From assembly GCA_032164295.1 (NCBI GenBank), contig JAJHTX010000002.1:310001-374000 (forward strand): a stretch of 64,000 nucleotides of DNA, given 5' to 3'. The number at the start of each line of letters is the position of its first letter. The stretch's first letter is position 1. Below the pieces are notes generated by a model. The model was not told where the DNA came from. It did not search any database and was given only the letters and a program-made list of their open reading frames with translations. The DNA comes from Inonotus obliquus. Its lineage: Eukaryota; Basidiomycota; Agaricomycetes; Hymenochaetales; Hymenochaetaceae. Positions 1-10,084 of the stretch are shown in pieces. Made by a program: the position numbers and the translations under genes.

Positions 1-1
1 C

Positions 2-505
2 TGGGATCGGTATGGATACGGGTACGGACGAGGAGGTTTAAACCTGAATCTCGATGACGATGCCTGTGAGGCTCAGGATGAGGAGGTTCAGGGGGTGGAG
101 AGGGATGAAAGGAGAGCAAATGTGGACCTTTCGAGCCCTCGTACGTCGCTTACTTTTAGTCGACCACACCCGTACGTCCGCATCTCTTCGCCAATGGAGA
201 AGCGACGATCAATGTCGCAATCAATATTGCAACAAACCGGAGGCGTCAGTTACACGTACGCCTACGATCACGATCCAGATCAATTCGACGATGAGCGTCA
301 GTCTGTACATGCGGATCGACCATCTACCTCTGGAGAGCACAGCGTTGACAACGAGAATGAGAAAGGAGCCGGAAGAGGACAGGGTGGAGAAGAAGTACCG
401 ACGTGCTTTGCGATTCGGTGGGGATTGCGTGCGCGGTGGACTGCGCTGAAGCTCCGAGTGAGGCTGGGAGCGTTTAGAGCGAGGAGGAGAGTTGGGTTGG
501 CGTAG
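2..505 (+). CDS. 3' end of an unidentified gene (partial)
   Basis: The frame is open from the left edge to a TAG at 503-505, giving a C-terminal piece of 167 residues. It is rich in Asp, Glu, Arg and Ser, begins with a Tyr/Gly-rich stretch and ends in an Arg-rich tail. I see no recognisable domain, so this may be the disordered tail of a regulatory or signalling protein. The true start lies outside the window. The Ser/Arg composition and absence of stops over 500 bases support coding, but overlapping frames on both strands are also open, so the frame choice rests on continuity to the edge. Confidence 0.45.
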   Translation, partial: WDRYGYGYGRGGLNLNLDDDACEAQDEEVQGVERDERRANVDLSSPRTSLTFSRPHPYVRISSPMEKRRSMSQSILQQTGGVSYTYAYDHDPDQFDDERQSVHADRPSTSGEHSVDNENEKGAGRGQGGEEVPTCFAIRWGLRARWTALKLRVRLGAFRARRRVGLA

Positions 506-1390
506 ACGAGTAGAACGAACCACCTCAACGTCAATGAGTTGACGAACACGAACACACGAGCACGAGAAAGACGAGGTATCGGACACATCGAAAAAGAAGA
601 ACGAATACGAAAGGAAAGAAGTCAAAGGACGCTGTACTATTATTTTTTTCATCATGATTTGATTGACCCGGTTCCGACTCGTTTCTCATCGACATCGACT
701 CATTGACGCATCTCGCATCGACTCATCATCATCAGCATATTACGCCCATTGACGACCAGCAACTCACGTCCGGCATCATTTTCTTGTCTATCTTGCAATG
801 GATTGTTTTTTATCTTTTTTTGCTCACGTATATGCATCCCTTCTCTTTTCCCCTTTTGATTTGACCGCTACATACAAGCAAGCAATTCCCATTCGCACTT
901 TTCACATTGCACTTTTTTTTGCTTTGATTTGATTTGGTTGCAACTTTTCTTGTCTGACGGACATTCATCCATACAACTGCGACGACCATTTGATCATTGA
1001 ATTGTGGATTTTATTTTTGTTTTTGCTTTTCTACCAAGGATTTTGTGTACATTTTCCCCACTGATTGTTGATTGATTGACGTCGCTGATGACGACATTGC
1101 TGTTCTCCCTCCCTTTGCAAGTTGTTCTCCCCTGTCCCTGTCCTTGCATCTGCATCTCCGCATCTCCTCCTCCACTGTCTTAACGCCGCGTTCGCTTTGT
1201 ACGTCGCGCGTTTGCTGATTAGACCTTTCTTTCCTTTACTCTTTGATTACTTTGCCTTTGATTTGACGTTGATGTAACTTTTGAGAAGTGAAATGGAACT
1301 TGAAGAAAAAGAAAGAATTTAGTATGATTTCTCTTGCATGTCTGAACGTCTCTAGTTTAGTTTTTCTTTTTCTCTTGACTGATTATCTGA
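506..1390. other. T-rich 3' flank without a gene
   Basis: This stretch is pyrimidine-rich with many T runs, as expected of a 3' untranslated or terminator region, and holds no convincing reading frame. The part from about 1050 to 1390 is repeated at about 10085-10300, so it was carried along in a later segmental duplication. Confidence 0.6.
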
Positions 1391-1398
1391 AGTCGGAA

Positions 1399-1720
1399 GT
1401 GATGACGTAAGTGTCGGTGCAATGCTCATTCCCTAGGATTTGCGTGTGTTGACGTCACTTCTTGTCATGTACTCCTCACGCAATATTGGCCCGGAAGAGG
1501 AGAGGAGGTCCCAGTTGAATGGACGGAACGGAACGTTCTGGTCGTCAGTCCTTCCAGTCGGCGTGTCTCGGGTTGAGGCATAATGTCTAGTCTAGGTATA
1601 AGTATAGCATAACACCGTGGTCCGTGACTCCTATACTAAACATATATATAATTAGTTTCTTCATTCGTGTTTATCCCCGTTAGTATTACTATATAGTATA
1701 TTGGATCTTCATCTGTACGG
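1399..1720 (+). repeat. Repeat block P, copy 1
   Basis: This is the first of five copies of a block found again near 4531, 7390, 10302 and 13300. It begins with TGACGTAA (1403-1410) and then TGACGTCA (1450-1457), continues through ATATTGGCCCGGA and the short palindrome-like GGGTTGAGGCA, and ends in an A/T-rich stretch. It looks like a non-coding regulatory segment or a remnant transposon end rather than a gene. In three units it sits just beyond the 3' end of the minus-strand orphan gene. Confidence 0.6.
1450..1457. promoter_or_regulatory. CRE palindrome TGACGTCA in block P1
   Basis: A perfect ATF/CREB-type octamer. The same octamer is kept in P2 (4572-4579) and P4 (10345-10352), becomes CGACGTCA in P5 and is lost in P3. 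A half-related TGACGTAA lies about 40 bases upstream in P1, P2 and P4. Binding by a bZIP factor is inferred only from the motif. Confidence 0.4.
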
Positions 1721-1973
1721 CTTGTGGATACAATTGGATACGGATGCGCATTGCACACAAGTGGTGCGCGAGTAGGGGAGCGTCATGGTCCGAGACCGAG
1801 ACATGCGTATGGACACGGTCATTACAATACCCATGGTACCGTCTTTTTCACGCTTTGGATTAAGGGAGTAATAGTACGTATACATGAAAATTATGTAGTA
1901 CTACAATCAATTACTGTGATTCCTCAGCACAATCTACGAATTTCCAGCGAGCATCAACGGTCGGATCCACTGA

Positions 1974-2683
1974 CTACGCGTTGCTACCCCTTTTTGACTT
2001 ACTAGAAGAAACTCTGGATTTTAACTTCTTCCACGTACTCTCCCTGGTTCCTATCTTTGGTTCAGAATGTGTTGACTTGTGAGTACTAGCAGGGCCCTCA
2101 TGATCTTGTTCTGGGTCATGGAGAAGAGATAATAGTTTCTTCCCAAAGATTTCGTACTTAGTTGTGCCCTTTTCTGCCTTTTCCATCTCCCCAGACTCAC
2201 TAGCATATAACCATGTATATGACATCCTATCAAGGTCTCCCGGAAGACCTACCGCCACCTTGAACAGGACTTTATCGAGGATCCTATTCTGCTTCTTCAG
2301 CAGATCGATAAGGTCTTGAAGGTCCTTCTTGACTTCGGAATATTTTTCTTCAACATAGACCTTCCCCAGTCCTCGGCTTTATTTTCCGCTTTACCTAATA
2401 CTCCCTTCACCTGATCAAGCTTTTTTGTCATTTCTCCTTCGAGAACTGAGTAGATATCCGCGTTGTAGGGATGCGAATAACGTGATATAATAAAATCGGG
2501 GATCAAAGTATCCAGGCGTTCATAAATAGTATCTTTTTCTCTGACCCACTCTTTACTCAATGAGTCCAGCTCATCTCGCAATTTGTCTGGACTGGCTCCT
2601 GGGTTACCTGTCTTAGGCACTGGGCTCCTACCGCGATCGCCTGTTGGAGTGGGGCTCCTTGAGGTTCCTGGACTCGGGGTCAT
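1974..2683 (-). pseudogene. Orphan gene family, copy 1 (frameshifted)
   Basis: This is a paralogue of the intact copy at 7916-8605. The protein starts MTPSPGTSRSPTPTG at the ATG ending at 2683, has a Ser/Pro/Thr/Arg-rich first 35 residues, then a charged helical region with the shared IPD-IISR segment. Where copy 2 has five C on the plus strand (8273-8277), copy 1 has four (2364-2367). The missing base shifts the frame and brings a stop after about 17 further codons. Downstream homology resumes in another frame (1974-2258), including the family motif YEIFGKKLL. No intron boundary explains the shift, so I call it a broken gene, barring a sequencing error. Confidence 0.7.
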
Positions 2684-2868
2684 TGGCAAGATCTTGCTAG
2701 TGAGTGTTGCTTCTTCTTATGACAAGTGCTGCCAAAGTCTAATTTTCTGACTGTGTTAAGGCAACACGATAAGGCGACACCGGTCTTACTTGATTGTCGA
2801 TGAGGTAGTCAATGGTCCAGTCAGAGGATCAGTCAGTCAAGGGTTAATAGGTGTCGAGTCAGTGGAGA

Positions 2869-2875
2869 GACTTAC
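2869..2875 (-). promoter_or_regulatory. 5' splice site of a leader intron, copy 1
   Basis: Read on the minus strand this is AGC|GTAAGTC, about 190 bases upstream of the ATG, and CTAG just before the ATG (about 2697) would be the acceptor. The same donor position is kept in all four copies (8784, 11507, 17809), so the transcript probably has a spliced 5' leader. This is inference from motif and conservation. Confidence 0.45.
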
Positions 2876-2940
2876 GCTTAGTACTTTGCACCGAGAGGAC
2901 AAGAACTCAAGTTGAGGAGACGAGCCCCTGCTACGTGGGG

Positions 2941-2948
2941 TTTATATA
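2941..2948 (-). promoter_or_regulatory. TATA box of orphan gene copy 1
   Basis: TATATAAA on the minus strand, followed by ACCCC. It lies about 65 bases upstream of the conserved leader donor and about 260 bases upstream of the ATG. The same box occurs at 8856-8863 and 17877-17884; in copy 3 (11579-11586) it has mutated to AATATAAA. Confidence 0.55.
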
Positions 2949-3014
2949 GACTGCAGAAGAGAGAAGCAAAGGGGGAGTCGAAAGGAGGGGTCAGTCAGCT
3001 GACCAGATCGCAAA

Positions 3015-3420
3015 AATTCAATGTATGAATCAAGTAACTATGCGAGTTCCGTAAGCAATAGTACCCTCTTCAGAAACCCAAGAAAACGTCAAAGTGCAAA
3101 GCACGAGTAGATCATTCCAGAAGCAGATGTTATATTGCGACTGACCATTGTAAGGCAATTGTTGGCAATGGAATGTGCGAGAAAGCAGTATACGCGAAGG
3201 CCTACTGGAGCAGACGGACCATGCCTCACCAATCATCGCAATACGAGATCGAACTCCAGACATTCAGGAGTCAATATATACGCATGTTGAGATCAAGTGA
3301 AGAACTGCAGCACAATGAAAAGGGATATTGCAGCAAGTAAGGTCGGCCTGCAGTCGACTAGCTTCCTGCTTCTCCTCATTACAACAAACACGTCAATTGG
3401 CCGTACATCGATGGACTCAA
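3015..3420. repeat. Divergent block D, copy 1
   Basis: The block faces the orphan gene across the shared promoter and recurs at 8930-9340, 11638-12285 and 17949-18860. On the plus strand it encodes a start MYESSNYA followed by VSNS and FRNPRK. In this copy a TAG follows after about 30 codons and a base is missing relative to copies 3 and 4 (near 3130), so it cannot encode the full protein. The minus strand is also partly open. Function unknown. Confidence 0.5.
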
Positions 3421-3664
3421 GTAAATCTGACGTACAGATGGTAGGTCGGTAACGGGACACGGAGGCACTCTATTGCCCCCTCGAAGCGCTTGCAATGGCC
3501 TTGGTGTGGAAGACGACGTCATCAATTAGACCTTTAGCGAAAAGGACGGGGAAGTCGCAAGTGGTCCTCGATGGTTCTTATCGTCGAGCATAAGCATGAA
3601 TTCCACATCGCTGAACGAGGCGGAGAAGATGCACAACTAAAGGCGAGGATCCACCGTGCAATCA

Positions 3665-3935
3665 CTGTCACTACCGAACTGTGAGTAGGCGACTGTGATG
3701 TGTAACATGAGTCTCGTTGCGTCGCTTCCGTAACGTGTAACACAGGTGTGGTTGCATGAGATCGGAACATGCCACAGACCTTACGGAGCCGCAGACTGAG
3801 TTTGAGTCTGTGGCTCGGTAGCCCAAGTTTGTGGCCTGAACGCGTAATTTTGACCGGGTGGCATCACTTCGAAGCGACGCAAATGTAACGCTTTGCACCA
3901 AGGTTGCCTACTTACAGTTCGGTAGTTCGGTACAG
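3665..3935. mobile_element. TIR-bearing MITE, family M, copy 1
   Basis: The ends carry an inverted repeat, ACCGAACTGTGAGTAGG at the left and its near-perfect reverse complement at 3905-3927. The interior matches copies at about 9596-9845 and 28992-29244. There is no room for a transposase. Copies 1 and 2 share their flanks, so they spread together by segmental duplication; copy 3 is an independent insertion. Confidence 0.6.
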
Positions 3936-4219
3936 TGTCCACGGACCACGTTGGCAATCTGGAGAAGTGGGCACAGTCAAGGACGAACTGCGAGCAGATC
4001 GACGAGTGGTGCAGAGTGTAGCTTTAGCTCGTGTTAACTGCCGATGGTTCCGAGAGATGATGTTGACGAACGAACGCAGCAATCCCAGCCCAGCTTGGTC
4101 ACTCGTTCCGTCCGGCCCGGGAATAGGAGCGTATACGTGACGGCGTAGAGGCTCCTGCCTGTACGCTCGTCTGATACGTCGTCCTGACATTAACGTCTAT
4201 ACGTCTTCCCTCTCGTGCC

Positions 4220-4330
4220 CGTCTACCAGTCGGGCTTGACTCAGTCGAATGGCATTGTAAACCCGAGTACACTCGGGTTGCACAAGCATGAAAGTGTAGT
4301 TTGGTTTTGAACACCTGAAGCTAGCAAGTA
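4220..4330 (-). repeat. Repeat block E, copy 1
   Basis: This short conserved block, read on the minus strand, contains ACAATGCCATTCGAC and the codons for MPFD, then KPDW. It recurs at about 6011, 10046, 12893 and 15163. Here the codon after MPFD is TGA. It could be the decayed first exon of a gene or part of a transposon. Confidence 0.45.
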
Positions 4331-4530
4331 AAAGTTCTCACCACCTATCAATTCTCGTGAGCACTAGGTGTCTAAAGTGTGGGTTGTGTTGCTGGGCACC
4401 CCGCAACGACTGGCGCGTGCTAGTTTTCTCGTCCGTAGAGCAACGACTGTATGTCTCCCTGCCTGCGTAATTGTCTGATAGATATTGTACTCTTTAAATT
4501 GTGAGATGGGAATATCCTTGAAGTTGGAGG

Positions 4531-4850
4531 GTGATGACGTAATTGTCGGCACAATGCTCATTCCCTTGTGTTGACGTCACTTCTTATCATCTACTCCTCA
4601 CGCGATATTGGCCCGGAGACCAGATGAATGGACGGAACGGATCGTTCCAGTCGTCAGTCGTTCACAGTCGGCGTGTCTCGGGTTGAGGCATTCTGATGTC
4701 CATACACCGTGGCTCCTATACGCTAAACATAAGTATAATTGCTTTCTTCATTCGTGTTTATCCCCATTAGTATTATTATATCAGCATAGTACAAGTATCT
4801 TCATCTGTTCGGCTTGCGGATACGGATGCGCACGCGTGGTGCACGAGTAG
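4531..4850 (+). repeat. Repeat block P, copy 2
   Basis: This copy keeps TGACGTAA (4535-4542) and TGACGTCA (4572-4579). Unlike P1, P3 and P4 it is followed not by the orphan gene but by block Q. At 4860-4880 there is a short CATGGT-type simple repeat. Confidence 0.55.
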
Positions 4851-4974
4851 GGGAGCGTCATGGTCATGGTCATGGTTATGGCCGTGTATATTGCGTCTCC
4901 AAGTTCAAGCATCAAGTATCAAGTATCAAGCATCATAAGCGTCGTAAAGATACCATACAGTACGTCAGTCTTTT

Positions 4975-6065
4975 CTATACTACCTTTGGATCAGGGGACG
5001 ATCTTCTCATTAATCCCATCCGAATTCACACATGCAGGTACAGACCAGATAGACCGGATTGAGAAATGAAAAATGAGAATCCCTCCCTGATAAGATGAGA
5101 TGAAATGAGTGAGAAAAAGTAAGTTTAATTGAGTATGTATCTATTAACAATCATATATACACGCGTACACTTGTATTAGTATTGTATTGTATTCAGTACT
5201 GAAACCGAATGCAAAAGAGGATCAGCAAAAACAGCGAAACGGCAGAATGGTCGTACGGCCTACGGTTAAAAGAAACTTAAATATAGCCTGTTTCCAGGCT
5301 AGCAACCAAGTCATTGGTTCCGTGAGGGGGTGAAGACTGGAGGTTGTTTCGAGCCCTGCTGAGAACTTCGAAAAGGCGTGTACCGCGGGCATTCAATCGT
5401 CGGTCACCCGGGCACTTCTATCAAAAGCCCAGAGCTGAAGACTCAATGAATTGAATTTGATTAGATTAACGACTGAATCGTTTATACGAGGAACGGCCGT
5501 CGCTTCAATGTTTCAGTTGAGCTTCGAAAGAGCAGATCATATAGATATAGACGGACGTACCATATCGTATCCTTACTTTAGACGTCGATCATCGGAAGTC
5601 TCGTTCAGAAGTCCAGAGCTCTGAATGTGTAAAATGTAAATGTACGTTGCGAGTAATTGCCGGATTGACGGTCAAGGACCATCATTGCGAGGGGACAGCA
5701 TCGATCAGAGGATGTCAAAGATGAATGGCGAGTCTGGGCACGCAGGAAAGCAGACTGTGAGAAATAAGATTGTTCGGTTGTCGAGGTCATCCGATGGGAT
5801 GGGCAACCGTGACTACTAGCCCTCCGGATCAGCAGAGTAGTCAGTGTCGACAAGCAAGGAAGAAAGGAAACGAGGATTTCTTATGTAATCAGATGTTTCT
5901 CACGTATCAAATACTTTGAGTCAGCTTTCGCGACTGCTGTCTCTCTCTCACACAACGTCTCTTGTCCATTCTCTGCTCTCCTGTTAATTCCTTCTCGTTC
6001 GTTGTCACTCTACCAGTCGGGCTTGCCTCGGTCGAATGGCATTGTAAACTCAGGTGCACTTGCGC
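4975..6065. repeat. Repeat block Q, copy 1
   Basis: This stretch of about 1.1 kb is repeated at 13630-15215. Shared landmarks are CCATCCGAATT, the GCCTGTTTCCA stretch near 5287, CGAAAAGGCGTGTACC near 5370, AGACGTCGATCATCGG near 5580 and block E at the right end. A minus-strand frame at 5605-5853 is partly conserved (SYFSQSAF, DRQSGNY), but nothing identifies a protein. Copy 2 carries an extra insertion of about 550 bases. Confidence 0.55.
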
Positions 6066-6080
6066 TGGTTGAGTGCTTAT

Positions 6081-6930
6081 TAGGGCTCCGATCGTATGCG
6101 TATAATGCGTATACGGGTTTCCGTATCTGGGATACGGCCAGATCGTATGAGGGGGAATCAAGAAAATATACGGGCCGGATATATACGGCCGTATGCGTAT
6201 GAGGAAAGCAGAAAAAACTCTTATCTTAATATGTAAAACAAAACGACGATTTTGACACAGCCACGATGACTAAAATTCGGACTTTCAATTCTCGCAAGCT
6301 AACCTATGGAAGGAAAGTTGATCTGCAATCTTCATGCAAATTCACCTGGCGCTCTCCCTTCCCTTCTCTCAAAAAATCTGTAAAATTCGTAGTCGCACAG
6401 ACTTGGAACTGGCGAAGCCAGTAACGTAATAACTGGTAAGGTGTATTCTCCATATACGGACTTTTAGCTCACATGCACTTTGCACGGAATTTTCCGTCTT
6501 ATTTTGATGAAAAAAGGTTTCTTTCCTTTTGTGGGAATCTGAAACTTGCATGTGTCGAGTCAAGAAAAGAACAAAGAAGGGGATTCTGCAGTATAAGTAG
6601 CTGCTCACACCCATCCTATGATTACAATATGATACCGATTCACACTAATTCTCTTAAATTTGTCTTGAGACTTTTGGTTTCAATGTGCCAGACTCTATTT
6701 CCTTCAGGGTGTCACCATATACCATAGAATACTTACAAAAAAGGTAATAAATTATGTTCTTGGGTTACGGAATATAGAAGTCTTCGTATAAGCCATATAA
6801 GCCATATACGGGCCTTCTGTATGCGTATAAAGGTCTGGATAGTCAAGTATATGGCCATATTTATACGGCCTTATGCGTATGGAGTCTGAGTTATACGGCC
6901 GTATGCGTATCCGATACGATCGGAGCCCTA
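6081..6930. mobile_element. hAT-like non-autonomous element (850 bp)
   Basis: The element begins TAGGGCTCCGATCGTAT and ends with its inverse, ATACGATCGGAGCCCTA. Its flanks carry an imperfect 8-base duplication, GTGCTTAT (6073-6080) and CTGCTTAT (6934-6941). Subterminal ATACGG/CCGTAT and GTATGCGTAT motifs repeat several times at both ends, a pattern typical of hAT transposase binding. The interior has no transposase. The same repeat unit without the insertion is seen at about 4275 and 12945. Confidence 0.7.
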
Positions 6931-7207
6931 GCACTGCTTATGATGAAGTACAGTTTGTCTTGAGAATTGGTATGGATGACGTACTGGCTAGCAGGTAAAA
7001 GCTACTACTACCATCATTTCTTTATAGAGCATTAGGCATGTATTTCCATGTGATTTCTCATACTTGCCGAAACAGCCCGTTATTCTCTCATCCAACTGAC
7101 TTGTCGTGGACTATTCTGGATGATTCTTCCACCTCGCGGTGAGAAGATGTTCTAGCTTCAATATTCGAAAGCCGTTGTGCTCCTCCATCGGGCCAACAGA
7201 AGACCAC

Positions 7208-7230
7208 GATAGGATAGGATAGGATAGGAT
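7208..7230 (+). repeat. GATAG microsatellite
   Basis: Four GATAG repeats in tandem. The paralogous position near 13190 has a single unit, so the array expanded after duplication. Confidence 0.7.
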
Positions 7231-7389
7231 CGGGGCGAAATATTGTCTGTATGATATACCCGCAACATTTTACATTTTCCGACTCGGATTTCAGGTGCGC
7301 CCGAGCGAGCGTGCGGGTATTGCCATCTTTTTACGATCGCGCTCTAGAGCCGGTACTTATCTGGGCTATCCTAGGCAATCTATATGGAG

Positions 7390-7640
7390 TTGGAAGTGAT
7401 GATGTAATTGTCCGAGAAACCAAGTCTTAGATGAATGGACGGAACAATATTAATGTTCTGGTCGTTAGTCGACCGAGTCGATGTGTCGGCTTGTCTCGGG
7501 TTGAGGCTTAATGTCTAGGTATATAGCATACACCATGACTCCTATATGCTAACTATATGTATACTTGAGTTTTTATTCCCGTTAGTATTACTATAGTACA
7601 GGCATCTGCATCTGTACGGCTTGTGGATACAGATGTGCAA
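7390..7640 (+). repeat. Repeat block P, copy 3
   Basis: A shortened copy of block P with GATGATGTAA in place of TGACGTAA and without the CRE octamer. It lies beyond the 3' end of orphan gene copy 2. Confidence 0.5.
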
Positions 7641-7915
7641 GTGTCATGGTCTGAGTCATGCATATGGACATGGTCATTACAATACTCATGCACCCATGCA
7701 TCATCACATATGTGTGTATATTGAGTCTCCAAGCATAAGCATCATAAGTATCGTAATTATATCGGTGCGTCAGTCAAAAGTCATAGGCTTTGTCATGCTT
7801 TAGATTAAGGGGTAGTAGTAGTATGTATACATCAACGTAGGACTACACTCAGTTACTGCAAGTGCTCAGCACAATCTACCAATTTCCATCAAGCATCACT
7901 GGTCGGATCCACCAA

Positions 7916-8605
7916 CTACGCCTCATGTGGCCTCCCCCGACTGGACATGGGACCATGTGTCGCTCCAGGAGAATCACTGGATTTGGATGTAAGCCATCCC
8001 CACCAGGTACTAGTAGTATCCGAGCCCTGGAGTTCTGCTAGCAGTTTCATCCCAAAGATTTCGTACACACTTCTGTCCTTTACTGCCTTTGGGTCTTCAT
8101 GCTCACACACTGCATGAAGCCATATCTCTATCAGCTTTGTACGGTCTTTCGAACTACCTTGCGCCACCTTATGTAGGACAGTGTACAGGATAGTTCTCTC
8201 ATTCTTTAGCAGAACGATAAAGTTTTTTAGTTCTTGCTTGACTTCGGAATACTCTTCTTCGACATAGTTCTTCCCCCAGTCATTGAATTTTTTTATCGCT
8301 TTTTCATATGCCTCCTCAAGATTGGAATGCTGTGTCGTAATTCGGTCGTCGAATCTAAGGAAGGTATCTGAGTTATACAGGGGCGTAAGCCTTGATAAAA
8401 TATAATAGGGGATCGAAGTTTCCAAGCGTTCATAATACTTCTTTGGATCTTTAAATCTGACCAACGCTTCTCTCAATGAGTCCAACTCTTTGCGCAATGA
8501 GTCTGGACTGGCCCTTGGGTGATCTTTCTTAGACGCTGGGCTCCTACCGCGATCACGATGACCTGTTGGAGTGGGGCACCTTGACGTTCGTGGACTCGGG
8601 GTCAT
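7916..8605 (-). CDS. Orphan coiled protein, intact family member (copy 2)
   Basis: The product has 229 residues and no recognised domain. Residues 1-35 are rich in Ser, Pro, Thr and Arg with proline-directed sites (TPSPRTS, PTPTG, RGRSP), suggesting a disordered phosphorylated tail. Residues about 36-190 are charged and probably helical, with ELDSLREAL, IPYYILSRL and the late motif YEIFGMKLL. The C-terminus is Ser-rich. I see no signal peptide or membrane segment. The ATG aligns with the starts of the other three copies. A TATA box (8856-8863) and a conserved leader donor, here GCAAGTC, lie upstream. It is the only full-length copy of four. Function unknown; it looks lineage-specific. Confidence 0.65.
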   Translation of the reverse strand: MTPSPRTSRCPTPTGHRDRGRSPASKKDHPRASPDSLRKELDSLREALVRFKDPKKYYERLETSIPYYILSRLTPLYNSDTFLRFDDRITTQHSNLEEAYEKAIKKFNDWGKNYVEEEYSEVKQELKNFIVLLKNERTILYTVLHKVAQGSSKDRTKLIEIWLHAVCEHEDPKAVKDRSVYEIFGMKLLAELQGSDTTSTWWGWLTSKSSDSPGATHGPMSSRGRPHEA

Positions 8606-8783
8606 TTGAAAGATCTTGCTAATAATGAGTGTTGCTTGTTCTTATGATGATGACAAGTGCCACTGCCAAAGTCTACTATTCTGGCTGTGTTAAGGCAGCA
8701 CGTTAAGGCGACACCGGTTTTGCTTGATTGTCAATGAGGTAGTCGGAGATTCAGTCAGCCAATAGGTGCTGAGTCGGTAGAGA

Positions 8784-8790
8784 GACTTGC
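8784..8790 (-). promoter_or_regulatory. GC-type leader 5' splice site, copy 2
   Basis: The conserved leader donor reads GCAAGTC here rather than the GTAAGTC of the other copies. GC donors are a known minor class, and this sits in an otherwise ideal context (AGC|GCAAGTC). Confidence 0.4.
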
Positions 8791-8855
8791 GCTTAGTACT
8801 TTGCACCGGGAGGACAAGAAGTCAAGTTGAGGAGACGAGCCCCTCATAAGTGGGG

Positions 8856-8863
8856 TTTATATA
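8856..8863 (-). promoter_or_regulatory. TATA box of orphan gene copy 2
   Basis: TATATAAA on the minus strand at the position conserved among copies 1, 2 and 4, about 250 bases upstream of the ATG. Confidence 0.55.
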
Positions 8864-8929
8864 GACCGAAGAGGTGAGAAGCAAAGAGGGTGTCGAAAGG
8901 AGGGGTCAGTCAGCTGACCAGATTGCAAA

Positions 8930-9340
8930 AATTCAATGTATGAATCAAGTAACTATGCGAGTTTCGTAAGCAATAGTACCCTCTTCAGAAACCCAAGAAA
9001 ACGTCAAAGTGCAAAGCATGAGTAGATCATTCCAGAAGCAGATGTTATATTGCGACTGACCATTGCAAGGCAATTGTTGGCAATGGAAGGTGTGAGAAAG
9101 CAGTATACGCGAAGGCCCACTGGAACAGACGGACCATGCCTCACCAACCATTGCAATATGAGATCAAACTCCAGACATTCAGGAGTCAATATACACGCGT
9201 GTTGAGATCAAGTGAAGAACCGCAGCACAATGAAGAGGGATATTGCAGCGTGCAAGGTTGGCCTGCAGTCATCAAGCTTCCTGCTTCTCCTCATTACAAC
9301 AAACACGTCAATTGGCCGTACATCGAAGGACTCAAGTAAA
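8930..9340. repeat. Divergent block D, copy 2
   Basis: Nearly identical to block D1. The plus frame again begins MYESSNYA but is disrupted by a stop and the same one-base loss. A downstream plus frame (9136-9339, MPHQPLQYEIKLQTF...) is open and ends in VNWPYIEGLK; copy 1 has two stops there. Confidence 0.45.
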
Positions 9341-9595
9341 TCTGACGTACAGTTTCAGAAGGTCCTTGTCCAGATGGTGGGTTGGTAACAGAGCACGGAG
9401 GCACTCTATTGCCCCTTCGAAGCACTTGCAATGGCCTCGGTGTGGAAGAAGACGTCATTGAGTAGACCTTTGGTGAAAAGTAGCAAATGGTCCCCAATGG
9501 TTCTTATCTCCGAGCATAAGCATAAACGTCCACATCACTGAACGAAGGTGGGGAAGATGCACAACTAAAGACGAGGATCCGCCGGCAATTATTGC

Positions 9596-9845
9596 ACCGA
9601 ACTATAAGTAGGCAACTGCAATGTGTAGCATGAGTCCTGTTGCGTCGCGTGACTTGTAACGCAGGGTTGGTTGCATGAGATCGGAACATGCCACAGACCT
9701 TACGGAGCCGCAGACTGAGTTTGAATCTGTGGCTCGGTAGCCCAAGTTGTGGTCTGAACGCGTAATTTCGACCGAGTCGCATCACTTCGAAGCGACGCAA
9801 AAGTAACACTTTGCACCAAGGTTGCCTACTCACTGTTCGGTACAG
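9596..9845. mobile_element. MITE family M, copy 2
   Basis: Right end AGGTTGCCTACTCACTG followed by TTCGGTACAG, left end ACCGAACTATAAGTAGG. The interior and both flanks match copy 1, so it moved with the surrounding duplication. The outer part of the left end is lost. Confidence 0.55.
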
Positions 9846-10084
9846 TGTCCACGGACCACGTTGGCAATCTGGAGAAGTGGGCATAGTCAAGGACGAACTG
9901 CGAGCAGATCGGCGAGTGGCGAAGAGCGTAGCTTTAGCTCGTATTAATTACCGATGGGATGCTGGTCACTCGTTCCGTCCGACAATAGGAAGGTACACGT
10001 GACGGCATAGAGGCTACCTGACATGACATTAACGTCTATATCTCATGCCCGTTTACCAGTCGGGCTTACCTCGGTCGAATGGCA

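Noticed and set aside
221..655. Long minus-strand open frame over the left-edge gene
   Set aside because: It is antisense to a frame that reaches the window edge, is low in complexity (runs of Ser, Phe) and matches no family.
3912..4190. Minus-strand frame near MITE copy 1
   Set aside because: It spans the MITE end and repeat flank and is not conserved in the paralogous unit.
7208..7230. Possible CRISPR-like or satellite array
   Set aside because: Only a five-base microsatellite with four units; no spacers, and the host is a fungus.
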